This document shows positions 36,401-47,668 of a stretch of DNA of 64,000 nucleotides, piece after piece. A program made the translations under genes and the position numbers. Each line of letters begins with the position of its first letter. Within the stretch, counting starts at the first letter, position 1. Origin of the DNA: Harmothoe impar. Taxonomy: Eukaryota > Annelida > Polychaeta > Phyllodocida > Polynoidae. The notes beneath the pieces are model-generated. The model was not told the DNA's origin. It did no database searches and was given only the letters and a program-made list of their open reading frames with translations. The DNA is taken from positions 46,922,981 to 46,986,980 of the forward strand of contig OX381720.1 of NCBI GenBank assembly GCA_947462335.1. The letters are read 5' to 3'.

Positions 36401-38432
36401 AAATACTTCAAAACATACTCATCTATGATTGTTATTTGAATAACACCTTTTATGGTGTGGTGTCAAAATGGGTTGATTCTGGGCTGGATCTGGACACTTC
36501 CAATATGAGTCCCAAATGGCAGCCTACCTGGGACCCGGATGAACCCCGTTAAGCAATGCTGGCTGGATAGTGGTACAAGGTAAATGGTCAAGCATGGATA
36601 CTCATCAAAATTAACGCATTTCTTCAAGTTCATTGTCCAGTCGATACATAATGAATAACATCCAAATGTGGCAAAAGTAGAGCATGTCAGGCTTATTCCT
36701 TCAATCCACTACATGTATAGATATCCTTCTTGATGTTCCCATGCAGAAATAGCCTTTTAATTGCGTAGAATCCTCATATTTCGACATTTTGCGATCGATA
36801 CCAGCCCGGTTAGACTTGTACACAGCGGGACGGCATGTAAAACCAACACGTCAAGTCGAGTAACCAATGCACCTACTTTCCGCCGTGGCTTCGATCAGCT
36901 GATCGTCATTTCTAGTTCATTGGTCTCTCGAATTAGCTGTGTTGGTTGCGGCAGTCGGTCACGTGATCTATGTCGTCTCCTTGTTTACTACTCCCGGCGG
37001 GCTGTTATCGATCGCAAAATGTCGAAATATGAGGAATTTATGCAATTAAAAGGCTATTTCTGCACGGGAACATCAAGAAGGATATCTATACATGTAGTGG
37101 ATTGAAGGAATAAGCCTGACATGCTCTAATTTTGCCACATTTGGATGTTATTCACTACGTATTTGGTACCGCTGGGAGAAGCATGGCGCTCGGCGAGTCT
37201 GCCAGTCGATCCGTGAGACAAAATGGACAATTGAAAAAGGTAGGCCTTATACGATATGATATTCATATATTTGAAGAAATAGTGGTATAAACGCATTAAT
37301 GGCTGGTGGGGAAGTCACTTGTAAGGTATATCTGTCTAATAATGAACTTGGCTTCGCCTCATTCATTATTGCCAGATATACCTTACGCGTGCCTTCCCCA
37401 GCAGCCATTATTGCATCAATGATACTACTCTCGTTCCCAAATCCTTCCGAAGGAAGGCTCTGGTGACAGCCAGTATGACCTTGAACTTGGGATTTTGCTG
37501 GGTTTGGGCAATCCCTGCTGGTAGCTTGGAACCAGTGGACAGGAACCAGAATGTATGATGGTAGTTTTACCTGTATTTCCCATCATATTTTCTGGTTCCA
37601 TTTCTGGTTCCTGTCCGCTGGTTCCAAGCTAACTACAGGGACTGCCTAAACCCAGTAAAATCCAAGTTCAAGGTCATACTGGCTGTTCCCAGAGCCTTCC
37701 TTCGGAAGGATTTGGGAACGAGAGTACCATATAATACTATATATATAGTGTTATATGCAAGCATTATTTTCACCCTGAACCACAGAGTCGCTGTACAATC
37801 ATGTACATCAGGCTAAACATAGATTGTATATTGTCCTATCTATTGGTACTAATCAAGGCCTCCATCAATAGGTCTGTATGATGTGCATAGTCTAGCTACA
37901 CAATACTAAGTCCTCTTAGTTCCTTCTTTCTCACACAAGGGGTCACACTAGAGAATGACTTCTCCAATGGAGCACATGCCCATTCACCACAAGATGATGT
38001 ATATCTGTATTTTAAATTCTTCCATTATGCTACACAGAGGCATGTAATGCTATGCTTTTTTTTGTTCTGAGCTATGGCAAAATGATTGTCCGATAGGTTT
38101 TAACTTTATTTTAGGTTTGGAGGAGGTCAGGGGACCAATTGGAAATAAACACGACCTAACTGTATAAGATGGACATCATTTTGACTAGTTTACATTATGT
38201 TGATATTCATGTTGATTTAGGACAAGAAGAGGCCAAGGTGGCGTGCCGTCAGCTCGGCTACGACACGGGGGTACCCATGAAGGCAGAGGCTGGTTCAGGT
38301 CGTATCTGGCTAGATGACCTCTCTTGCAGGGCCGACCACAATGCTATCACTGAATGTGATCGGGCAGCCTGGGGACAACACGACTGTGGCCATGACGAGG
38401 ATGTTGGCATCAACTGTTTCGATGAGCCATGA
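27441..38432 (+). CDS. Secreted four-SRCR-domain protein with N-terminal coiled coil, 584 aa, 17 exons
   Basis: Exons: 27441-27581, 29459-29626, 30455-30503, 30875-30987, 31112-31298, 31870-31896, 32169-32204, 32405-32517, 32907-33093, 33474-33500, 33747-33773, 33894-34006, 34210-34396, 35584-35610, 35841-35870, 36164-36274, 38221-38432 (TGA). All are GT-AG and in frame. Residues 1-23 are a signal peptide. 41-90 are a coiled coil (trimer-forming, as in MARCO-type scavenger receptors). 104-119 are Pro/Thr-rich. SRCR domains lie at 121-219, 241-340, 359-458 and 478-584, with WGTVCDD, VACxQLG and DCGHxEDV motifs. Domains 1-3 are built from a 113-nt plus a 187-nt exon; the fourth is split at nearly the same place. 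The linkers are mini-exons of 27-36 nt. Each domain has 7 Cys: group-B Cys1 is present and Cys4 is replaced by Phe/Tyr. Linkers 1-3 add 1, 1 and 2 Cys. NGT sequons occur in linkers 2 and 3. There is no transmembrane segment. Likely extracellular ligand or microbe binding. Confidence 0.85.
27863..28464. repeat. Local cluster of a 24-bp motif in both orientations
   Basis: Core GTGACTCCGAGACCAAAATA. Copies: 27863-27886 plus, 28216-28240 minus, 28241-28264 plus (abutting head to head), 28417-28440 plus, 28441-28464 plus (abutting in tandem). The intervening DNA is unique. It lies in intron 1 of the SRCR gene. Confidence 0.75.
28701..28848. repeat. Foldback MITE, 148 bp
   Basis: Ends AAAGGTACAC and GTGCACCTTT. 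The inner arms AGTCTGTTGACTGGGTTATT and its complement pair over about 45 bases around CTCGGCCTACGGCC. Confidence 0.75.
29637..29949. repeat. MITE with TACCGTATTCGAC terminal repeats
   Basis: The left end TACCGTATTCGACCTAAC and the complement of the right end TACCGTATTCGACATTAT form imperfect terminal inverted repeats of about 26 bp. It lies in SRCR intron 2. Confidence 0.65.
33110..33263. repeat. Foldback MITE, 154 bp
   Basis: Ends CACAGCCA and TGGCTGTG. The arms include ATCTCATTTCAAGAAAAT and AAACTCGTCTGG with their complements. It lies just after an SRCR exon donor. Confidence 0.75.
36652..37154. repeat. Foldback element, 503 bp
   Basis: Arms of about 145 bp (TGAATAACATCCAAATGTGG to TTTTGCGATCGAT) are near-perfect inverted copies around a unique core of about 200 bp. 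It lies in the last SRCR intron. The 114-aa open frame here is a by-product of this repeat. Confidence 0.8.
37285..37425. repeat. Foldback MITE, about 141 bp
   Basis: Left GTATAAACGCATTAATGGCT and right complement GTATCATTGATGCAATAATGG, with the inner arms AAGGTATATCTG and CAGATATACCTT. It directly abuts the next element. Confidence 0.7.
37428..37724. repeat. Foldback MITE, 297 bp, TA target duplication
   Basis: CTCTCGTTCCCAAATCCTTC is inverted at the right end; the arms extend about 130 bp with few mismatches. TA flanks both ends (37426-37427, 37725-37726), as for mariner-type mobilisation. Confidence 0.8.
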
Positions 38433-40223
38433 TGATGTATTACTTGAATAATGCACTTGATAAACATATGAAAAGAAATAGCTAATCGACAGGTGGACTT
38501 CTGGGAAATAAACTATCCTCTCAGCTATAGCGGCCAGAGCACCTCAGCTACTGAGCTGAATGAAAAGATATTACTCAAAATTGATGAAAATATTTTCTTA
38601 CAAGTCCTAGTCAAAGCACCCCATGTTTGGTATCGTATAAAAGCTTATGACAAACTCTTTCACATCTTATATCCCATTTGTATTTTAACAAGAACGCTCA
38701 ATGAATGCTATGCCATAATTTTGGCAAGAATACAGAGAAATCTGGCGGTGGGAGGGTTGTGAATTCTGATTTGTGACAAGGAGTGGGGGTCTGGGCTATT
38801 AAATGCTGTCACCTACACTGGTGTGTGTACGATTTCATAATTTGGTACGTCTTCCAGATAAATGTAATGTTTCATGATTTTTCGGGCCACATTTTTCGTC
38901 CCTAATTCGGGTCCCAAGTCATTTATGATTATTTCGATTTTTGATACAATGTTTTTAAAGAGAAATCGGGTCTGAACTTCCGCTGAATCAGGCCGTTGAA
39001 TTCATCAGTTGTGTTAGAAAAATGTTAGCTAAATGTATTGTTGTCTTTATTGTAGGAACACTTTATTACACCGAAATGTAAAGAATGAATTCATATTGTT
39101 AACATCATATTTAAACAGATTTGTTATCTCCGACCGACACTCTTTCCATGTAAGATTTCTATGCAATAAAAATACACTGAATTATATTTAAGTCCCATTA
39201 CTTCTTAATTTCCCATTCAATTTAGATACATTTCTATAGAAAGGTTTCAATGAAGTGCATCACTGGGGCCATGCAGCTCATGGCTACAAGGCAAACACTC
39301 CTGGTGAAAAAAGTAGCTTGTGGCACCACATCTGAGGGCTTATCCATCAGGATTGAGGATTTAATATGGGGATATTACGGACCATCTCCTGGAGAAAAAA
39401 TGACATTGCAAGTCACAAAAAGATTCCCCTCTGCAGTCGATGGTTTGGTACATTTTGAAGCCCCTACTGGAGGGACAGGCACACAACATAGATAACCAAT
39501 TGATACCGCCAGGCACACTCTGCAAAAGTAAACTCGTCCACAGACTCTTTTAAGTGACAAGGAAGCAGGTCTTCTAGCTGCAGTTATTAGATAGAAAACC
39601 CACTTGGCATTTACCAGCCCCAAACCCGAGGTTTCCCAGCTCCAGCTCTAGAATTTCCAAAGGATCAGCATGATGTTTGAATGCAAGCATTGCAAATGGA
39701 CTTACCAGGGCTACATTTATACAACATTCTGACAAAAGGTATAAGGTCCATGGCACAGCAGTATGCTGCTATTAAAAGGTTATCCAGGATTGAGAATTTG
39801 ACGACCCTAGACTTGTCACTTGGAGTGGGCCACTACCTAGGCTCACAATGTCCGTGAGATGAGCTTAGTGAGTGTACATAGTGTCGTGTTGTGTGGTAAC
39901 CTGGTAGGTCCTCAGATGGCCAACCATTAACTTGTTTATTTATGACAATCACAAAGAATACTTCAAAGTCTTCTTATAACTATACTCAGTGCATTTTGTT
40001 CAGAGTATTTCCTTAGAGAATGATATTTTCTTACTCTACCTCCGTTAGGGTACACAGAGAAAAACTGAGTCTAGCTGACCTGGACTCCCTTAAGAAGAGG
40101 GTCTGAACCTACTGACTCCCTATGGTGAAAGCACATCTCTCTTCCCTCGGTTTAAAAAGGGAGTCAATCTTAGTTGGATTCGCTTAAGGGGCAAAGGGAG
40201 ATTGGGCATTTGTATAATATACA
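38433..40223. other. Non-coding region
   Basis: 3' flank of the SRCR gene. A SINE/MITE-like unit with GGACTCCCTT and GGGAGTC arms is at about 40,040-40,200, related to 49,535-49,600 and 58.5 kb. Nothing else is recognised. Confidence 0.35.
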
Positions 40224-40992
40224 ACAGTTACGTAAAAATTACGGTGAATCACTGGCATCACTGAATGCCGACCGTTTCCCGTTTTTTTTAACGGTCACCG
40301 TATTTTGCTTTCCCCCGTAAATTTTACAGGCCTTTCCCGTTGTATTTTTACGGTGATTCATCATTATCATACGGTGATTCTCTGCTATTCAATGATGATT
40401 ATAATTGTTTCTGGATTTATTGTTGTATACTTCATAATATCATCTTAATTCCAGGCCTGTATATATATATTAGGCCTGAGAAGCATAATTGAATGCCTCA
40501 TAGCAATATACAATTACAATCCATGAGCAAAAGTTACTCTAGGATTGTTACAAAGGAACTCTGACAACAGTCTCAATATGTATAGTTCTAATTACCACAA
40601 CATGGGTGTTTATACTATTCGTACTAGTGTCCAGGGTCTAAAAAAAGGAAATTATATATTTTTTATCTTTAACATGCCAAAGGCTTTGATTTTGACTGTA
40701 TAATTAATGAGATATTTGGATATTTTTATAAATCTAACACAATCATGTATGTTTTTAGTTGATAGCTTCCACTAAAGTCTCTCTATCAAACCAAGCTGCC
40801 ATCTGGGGAGCAAACTTTTAACGTGAGATTCACCGTAAATGAAAAAACATTGTTTCACTGTACTGGTTTACGGATGTTCAATGTGAAAGTAATAAGTTTT
40901 ACAGTGTCTCACCGTAAATCACAATTACGGTGATACACCGTCAAATTTAGCATTGATTCTCAGTAATTTCAACGGTAATTTTTTACAGTGTT
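40224..40992. repeat. Transposon-like unit with TTACGGTGA subterminal repeats
   Basis: The left end AACAGTTACGTAAAAATTAC and the complement of the right end AACACTGTAAAAAATTACCG form imperfect terminal repeats. Copies of TTACGGTGA(A/T)TC recur near both ends in both orientations (about 40238, 40351, 40370, 40826, 40907, 40925). Non-autonomous; no coding frame. Confidence 0.55.
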
Positions 40993-41810
40993 GGTTCTAA
41001 TATGTCCTGCTAGGTGATAGCAGCTATTGGTTTAGGTTGTGTCCGGGTAGTGGTAGCATTAGCTGTAGCTGCTATGTCTGTGTACACGCCATTTCAACTG
41101 AACGGTCTATTCTCATACTGACCAGAACACTGGGAAGGGCAGCATAGCAACTAAATAATGTATTGTCTCCTCAAAGTGAATCAATGTAAGAACATTGATT
41201 TACCGATGGCCAATATCAAGGCTCCGAGTATAGAGATGTAAGACCTTTGTATAGCAGATACATTTGAGTAAAGGATGAGGCCATCCTTTATAACACCACC
41301 AGAGCATACCGTATACAAAACCAGTTCTGAAATATTAAAAAGCTTCCAAGTACCTTGGTAGGGTGTTCCATTCAGCCAGCATAGTACATCCCCAGCGCTA
41401 ACACTGTGTGTGTATATGAGTCAGACCCCAGAAAAATGGACTATGTTGGTGATTTTTAGTCTTTTTCACCTTCCACCAGCCATACAATAAAAATACCTGC
41501 ACTATACTAGGTCTTTTTGACATCATGTAAGAGGGAACACTCTAGGCTTTCAGAAAAGTTTAAAAAAAAGTGAATCGGACTTAGATTTTTTTATTTATGG
41601 CCCCTTAAAGTTGAAAAATACCCCAAAAACGAGGTTTCGGGCAGTTTCAATATTTTTCAAATGTCCCCTATCACTACTATTGCAATCAGAACCCTTCCTA
41701 TTCAACAAATACTATGAGGTATATGTTTTTACTGAAAGGTTCAAGCATTTTTACTGGATATCTAGCCCAAATTTTTTACCAAGGCCCCTACTTTCAGAAA
41801 TGGCACTCGT

Positions 41811-43030
41811 GTAACCTCCGCCACTTTTACTTTCTGGACTGATGTTAGCCTGCTAAGAATATTAATCTTATATTCATTTTACCCTCACTATAAGGAGGGC
41901 TGTGGGTAGTAACACTGGGAAAAAATTGTGGGGCTAACTGTAATATTCACGGTGCCAGCCCCCGATGAGTGGTTTTGTTACCGAGGTAAAAGTGGCGGAG
42001 GTTACACTGTTAGACCTCAAAAACTGTACAAAAACCTTTCAACTCACTCTTCTAACCTTTATATATCATGGGGACATACATTTTCCATCATTCTGGCCAC
42101 TATTTGCAGCCTAAACTTGCTTCAGTGTATTGGGTTGCTGTGTTTTTGTTGTTTTGCCGTAACCTCCGCCACTTATATGTAATCTCCGCCACTTTTACTA
42201 TGATACCACGCCCTAGGCTCAGAATGTCAAACTTAACCTGGGGCCCTATATTTGATTACTGGTAGTGCTTTCCTAGTAAAAGTGGCGGAGGTTACATAAA
42301 AGTGTCGGAGGTTACACACAAATACTTTATTCAGTCATAGAAAAGTTAATATCAACAAGATCAAAGTGAATTCTCTCCAGCACTTTGGCCAGGTATATAT
42401 TCTAACATTCAAAGCAAAAAGAATTAAATCCACTAAATTTTTGACATGTCAGGATCGACCACCAATCATGTATTTTCCGCCACTTTTACTATTTTCAATT
42501 ATTTGGTTAAAATCCTACTTCCACCCAGTCAATCAGCTCAATATTCTAACTAAACATGCCCCTGTGGTACTTCTATCATCCCAAAAAGTCATTTTGTCAA
42601 TATTAGATACTTTATTTTTGCATGCTGGATAATTCAATAATAATCAATGATATATGCCTAACCTCCGCCACTTTTACTCACTTATTTTGATTATGATGAC
42701 AAATACAGTCTATTTACATGTAAAGTGGTAAATAAGATTGAAAGTATACATATTGAAGATAATACACAGCAAATGTTGTGATAAACAAGACACATCTAAG
42801 CAAGCTAGAGTAAAGTTTGTGACACTTGGTAAAAATTGCAACATTTTCACGAGTTTCCGAAAGTTTGTTAACCCACAAAATGAAAAGTCTTTGTCCGGTG
42901 ATTATCAAACTTGGTGTGCATGATTATCTTTACGGTAGCTACTTGTAGACAAAATTAAAAGATACTGTAGTGTTTTTCAGACATTCTATCAAATCTGTGA
43001 TATTTTGGTTGTAACCTCCGCCACTTTTAC
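41811..43030. repeat. Cluster of nine copies of a 20-bp motif in both orientations
   Basis: Motif GTAACCTCCGCCACTTTTAC. Plus copies: 41811-41830, 42159-42178 (degenerate), 42179-42198, 42476-42489 (14-bp core), 42658-42677, 43011-43030. Minus copies: 41986-42005, 42276-42295, 42296-42315. Two abutting doublets, plus-plus and minus-minus, face each other across 77 bp. Several start-to-start spacings are near 175. The spacers look unrelated to each other. Confidence 0.85.
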
Positions 43031-43179
43031 TCTAGGCTATGTTCACAGGATAATAAAAACTGACCCCCTGGGAGTTAAGCCTTCCCTTTGGTGGTTCCAT
43101 AGACCCAAGATACTGGTCTTTCAATGTAATTAACTTGTTTTAAGATAACTTGAGTTTACCCAAATTTTCTTTTTCATAC

Positions 43180-43960
43180 TGTAACGGGGATATGGATGTA
43201 TGGGGGGAGACTTATGACCAGAGAGAACGCAAACACAGGCTGGTTATAGTGTAACAATCGGTTTCTATTAAGGGGTGACTTAGCATCTAGTTACATTCAG
43301 GAGTTGCATGAGGCATACTAGCATGAGGCTTTAGTTGTATCATTAACAGTAAGAACTAAGCAGTTCTAGGCTTCGGTATAGGGATACCGAGTAGAACACC
43401 ACTAACAACGGCTGTGGTTATAACTGTAAACACAGTGGCATAAGGATGCCAGACTAGTATAAAGATACCAGTAGTAACTAGAAACCCCCCAGGTATAGTG
43501 ATACCAGATTAACTAAGGCCAGTATAAAGATACCAGCAGTAAACAGTAACTGATATAAGATATCAGTTAGCTACAGTCCTAGTATGGAGATACTAGTGCT
43601 GCAGAGTACCCCGAGACACGTCCGTCTCCTAAGCTAGAGTATGGGATACTGGCGCTCGCGGGGCGTCGCGCCGCCTTATATAAGGACTACCGCCCCGCAA
43701 GTTCCGAAACTTGCGGGGGCGTAGCTCCGCTACCGCCACAATACCATAGTGCCTCAGTTTAGAGCATTTTTGGGAAATCTGACTCATATGCGGCCCATGG
43801 CACCTGGCTGTGAAGTAGGACGGGCTCCTTACCATGTCACTCTGCAATTTCCGGGGGCTACTATTCATCCCTCATTGTAATTAAACATATAGGGTTGTTT
43901 AAACACACCCAGGGGCATATCCCTGACTATTCCCGCCCTTTCTATGATAAATACTTTAGA
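43180..43960. other. LTR- or promoter-like unit with a mini-hairpin array
   Basis: It begins TGTAACGGGG. Eight TAT-RRG-ATA mini-hairpins follow (43,373-43,650). Then comes a palindromic TATA element CCTTATATAAGG (43,674-43,685) in GC-rich DNA, and a strong hairpin CCGCAAGTT-CCGA-AACTTGCGG (about 43,696-43,717). A solo LTR is possible but I cannot find a matching terminal repeat. Confidence 0.4.
43373..43650. repeat. Array of eight short hairpins with covarying stems
   Basis: Stem/loop units: TCGGTAT-AGGG-ATACCGA; TGGCAT-AAGG-ATGCCA; TAGTAT-AAAG-ATACCA (one mismatch); GGTAT-AGTG-ATACC; AGTAT-AAAG-ATACC (short); AACTGATAT/ATATCAGTT with loop AAG; CTAGTAT-GGAG-ATACTAG; AGTAT-GGG-ATACT. Stem bases change together while the loop stays purine-rich. 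Confidence 0.75.
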
Positions 43961-45561
43961 AGTTGTGGTGAAAATTAAGTTTTAAACCGTTTAAACTGTT
44001 AACGGAATGCAACGTACATCTAATATGATCATCCAAAATCCGGGGACTATATGCATTTTAATACAAATATCCATCAATAAAATTTCTGGATAACATATGA
44101 ACTATTCCTTCAACTTTCCCCCGGAAATTAAGCCTAGTAACCCTCAAAATAACACACTAAGGCTTTATAGAGGTCAATATAAAAACATGTCCATTGAACA
44201 ACAATGAATTCAAAATTGAATTGGTAAAACAATTATGTATCTAGCATATAAACAATTTGATACATTAGACTTTCAACTTCACATATTTTCCTCTTCCCTG
44301 GACTATGGCTGCACGCAGGTTGATCACGCTATGGTGCAGACCCTCACTGCACCTTGACGATGGGTGCTACCGGGCTGGTAGGATGTATATAAACTAGCAG
44401 GGGTAAAATTATAGGTAGTTCTTCAACTTCACATGCTTCTCACACATTTCCCCGTGAATATATCATTTTTTTCTCACATTTAATTCGTGCAAGTCTTCTT
44501 TATCAGACCTAGCTTTTAAAGGCTGGATACGACAAATAATTAAGTTTCTTCAAATCGACATGGTGGCATGGACATTTTTTAAAATCGACAGGGTGACATG
44601 GCCATTTCTTAAAATCGACAGGGAAAATCGGGACCCCCCATCCAGACCCCCAACACGATACCATGTATTTGGTGATACGGAACCGATCGATGGATATGAC
44701 AAGCTAAATCATTAAACAAGTTTGACGTTGGCCTGCTCCCTAGGTGTCTGTGTGCGCCTCGAGATGGGTTTAGCTCAAGTTTACAGTGAACACACATGTA
44801 CACATGACCTGGTGAGCTACTTTCTACAGTGAACATGTGAATACCACATCTCGTCTACCTGACACACACCTACACAGGACAGGGGAGGAAGGGTAAGTGT
44901 CCACACATTTCATGCAAAGTAATATAATTATATATATCGTAAAGATCTTTCTACTAAGATGTCTTATCTATAAAACTCAGAGATGTTAGATCATATCTGG
45001 GCAGGCAAATCATTACTTTAAGCTATATAATACAGAGCTAATCAATACCGTAAGGTCTCTATGATGAGTTTGAGTTTTTGAGTTAGATTTTATTTGGCAA
45101 TAATAAATCACAAACGTGGGGCATTTCTCAATTAAAGCCAAGACATATATACAATCAATACTTTATCACTTTGAGGTCATAAATCATAGAAACTGTGCAT
45201 ATGGGATTTTTACACTTCCCCAGCCCAGCATTTCTAGGATACATATTTTTTACGATTTCTTTTTGTCTGATGATATCAGGATGGATTAGTTCTTGATGTT
45301 ACATATGGGTTTTCATAGGTAAATATCCATATTTTAGGTTTCAGGGGCCGAAAATAGGCCGAAAATGGCCGTAAATGAGTCCATAAATCAATAAAAATGA
45401 ACATACCGGTATTTAATAAAAATTCTCAATAGCCGACAGTAGATGTGTGCGGTTCCATATTTTCTACTTAAACTTTGAGTCCTAACGGTAAATCTAGACC
45501 AAGAATTGTGTAAGTAGGGGTATTTTTTCTGTATTTTTCAGGCAATTTAAATTTTGTAAAA
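43961..45561. other. Non-coding region
   Basis: Two short repeats AAATCGACAGGG(T)GACATGG at 44,555-44,625 also resemble 21,350 and 22,325. No gene is supported. Confidence 0.35.
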
Positions 45562-47007
45562 GGGAATGTCCGGGCGAATTTTTAGCAATATTCCCCCCCA
45601 CCACTTTCTACCTATAATGGATATTGGCTTATTTTTTTACAGAGTTATGTATGGCGAAATCTTTTTTGGAATTCCTCTGTAATCTTCTTCCTGATGGAGC
45701 CATGAGTGTTTTTCCTTCAAAATAGTCAATTTTGTCGACCAGACACCCAAATTTTAGTTTTCTTGTTACTGTAAATCATGAATGTACTTAACTATGCTAA
45801 CTATGTCAATTATTTCCCCCCTACACATACCTAACTGCCTAATGTATAGGACATGTGTTCCCATGTAGTAATATGGCGAGTGACACCTAAAACTCTACAT
45901 AAGATTTAACAAAGTAAAACTAGGCCTACAAAAATGGCGGACCTACCCCCTGAAAGAGGAATATGTCTGTAACACTATGCAAAAAAATATATTTTGATAA
46001 CTATTCTAGATCGATTGATATCAAGCAATATGTGAGCTGTGGTATGAAGGTGGGTGCGTGATTATTACCCTACATGAACCTATTATACATGTACATAATG
46101 TGGCCATCACCCTACATGACCCTATTGTATATATATATACTTGATCATCACCCTGCATGATCATATTGTACTTGTAGGTACGTCCTCATCACCCGACATG
46201 ACCCTATTGTACATGTAGGTATGTGATCATCACCCTACATGATCATATTGTACATGTACATGTATATATATATACATGGGCATCACCCTACATGACCATA
46301 TTATACATGTATATACTTGGTTATCACCCTACATGATGCTATTTTACTTGTAGGTGCAATTCTTCAGGTAGAAATTGATTTTGATGATGTCAGGTTTTTC
46401 TCCTGTTTGGAAACGTATTTGGGCTGTGATCATTGTCTGATAATGTTACATTAGTATTGATGAAATAGAGGTGTATGAGTACATCTAAAGGGTTGAATTA
46501 AGCCTACCAAACATATGAGCAAGGTAGTGGGGGATACATATGAAAATAGTATTTACCCTGGGAAAACACTTGTATGGTATTTTAAGGGAAAATGTCCGCC
46601 CGAGTGACATTTGGCATTATTAAAAGGAATTTTCAATGGGGATTCTTAGGTATACAAAGATTTTTCCCCACTTAAACTATATACTACCTAAAAGTGTATG
46701 AGCTGGGGCTTGTCCTTCATGTAATTGGTATTACCTACCTAACTCTCTACTCATGTTAACCTAAACGACAAGTAATGAATATTTAGGTACCTAAAATTCA
46801 GGTAAAATTCAAGTCACACCCTCATATAGAATTACACAGTGCCTAGGAATATACAGATAAACATTAGTTAAGATAGTCAAAAACCGACTCTTAGAGCCTA
46901 CTTAAACCAGAAAAAATATATAAATAGGGAGCAATCACATATAAGAATTATTATGGCTGCCCATAGTGAGAAATAACTCAGTTGTCACTCGCCCGGACAT
47001 CATTTCC
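45562..47007. repeat. Dispersed copies of AATGTCCGGGCGAGTGACA
   Basis: Copies near 45,565 (plus, partial), 45,874 (half, GGCGAGTGACA), 46,590 (plus) and 46,984 (minus). The first and third also share the flanking GGGAA and GCAATATT/GCATTATT. The rest of the interval is unique DNA plus a minisatellite. Confidence 0.55.
46040..46355. repeat. Minisatellite, about 7 units of 40-50 bp
   Basis: Unit built on ATCACCCTACATGACCCTAT followed by TGTACATGTAGGTA-type sequence, with internal TA expansions. The units are diverged. Confidence 0.75.
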
Positions 47008-47234
47008 AGGGTGTATAGGTTCTAGGTGGTACCATAGCAACGGTTTTTATATTTAACCCAAATCATTTCAGCAGCAGGTAACCCAACACCTATACATTAC
47101 GCACAAGAAAGATCATTAAGATACTCCAAGGTTTTTTTCCAGACCTCCCCGTTTACCACCAACCCCCATATGCACAGTTTCTATGATTTATGACCTTGAG
47201 ATGTCAAATCCGGTCAATATTCGAATTGTCATTA

Positions 47235-47603
47235 GGTGTATGTCCACTATACGACAAGGAAAGAAAATATATTTCCTAGATATATTCTACTTTAACTACA
47301 GGTATGCTGTGTCCACTAGGCATTATAAATTGCTGCCCAGACTGCCCAGGGCAAACATGGACGAGTTATTATAATAGAATAAAGAACATATCGTCCGAAA
47401 TTTCTGCAGTAAATATCAAACATGCTAAATTTCTAAATTCACACTTTTGTCGTCCACTTTTGACACCCCCAAATTGACACCACTGTTGTATTTGGGAATT
47501 TTGTCTTCCATCTGTGTCCACAGGGAGACAATACAAATATTTGTATTCAAATTCACGTTTTAAAGGACGACAAACGGCCTTAAAATGCCAGTGGACACAG
47601 GCC
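47235..47603. repeat. MITE family GGCCTGTGTCCACTA, copy 1
   Basis: Ends GGTGTATGTCCACTATACGA and GTGGACACAGGCC, flanked by TA. The interior includes GCTGCCCAGACTGCCCAGGG. Confidence 0.75.
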
Positions 47604-47668
47604 TAATGGTACTGCCGGGTCCTTCGGGGGTAGAACTTTTCCTTGAAGGCCAAACTCTTCCAGCAAAA

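Noticed and set aside
36761..37105. 114-codon open frame as a gene
   Set aside because: It lies wholly inside a foldback repeat and spans both arms; composition follows the repeat.
41811..43030. CRISPR-like array
   Set aside because: Repeats occur in both orientations with variable 77-333 base spacers, there are no cas genes, and the DNA is animal nuclear.
43180..43960. Confident solo LTR call
   Set aside because: It starts TGTAAC and has a TATA element, but I found no matching ...TTACA end or target duplication.
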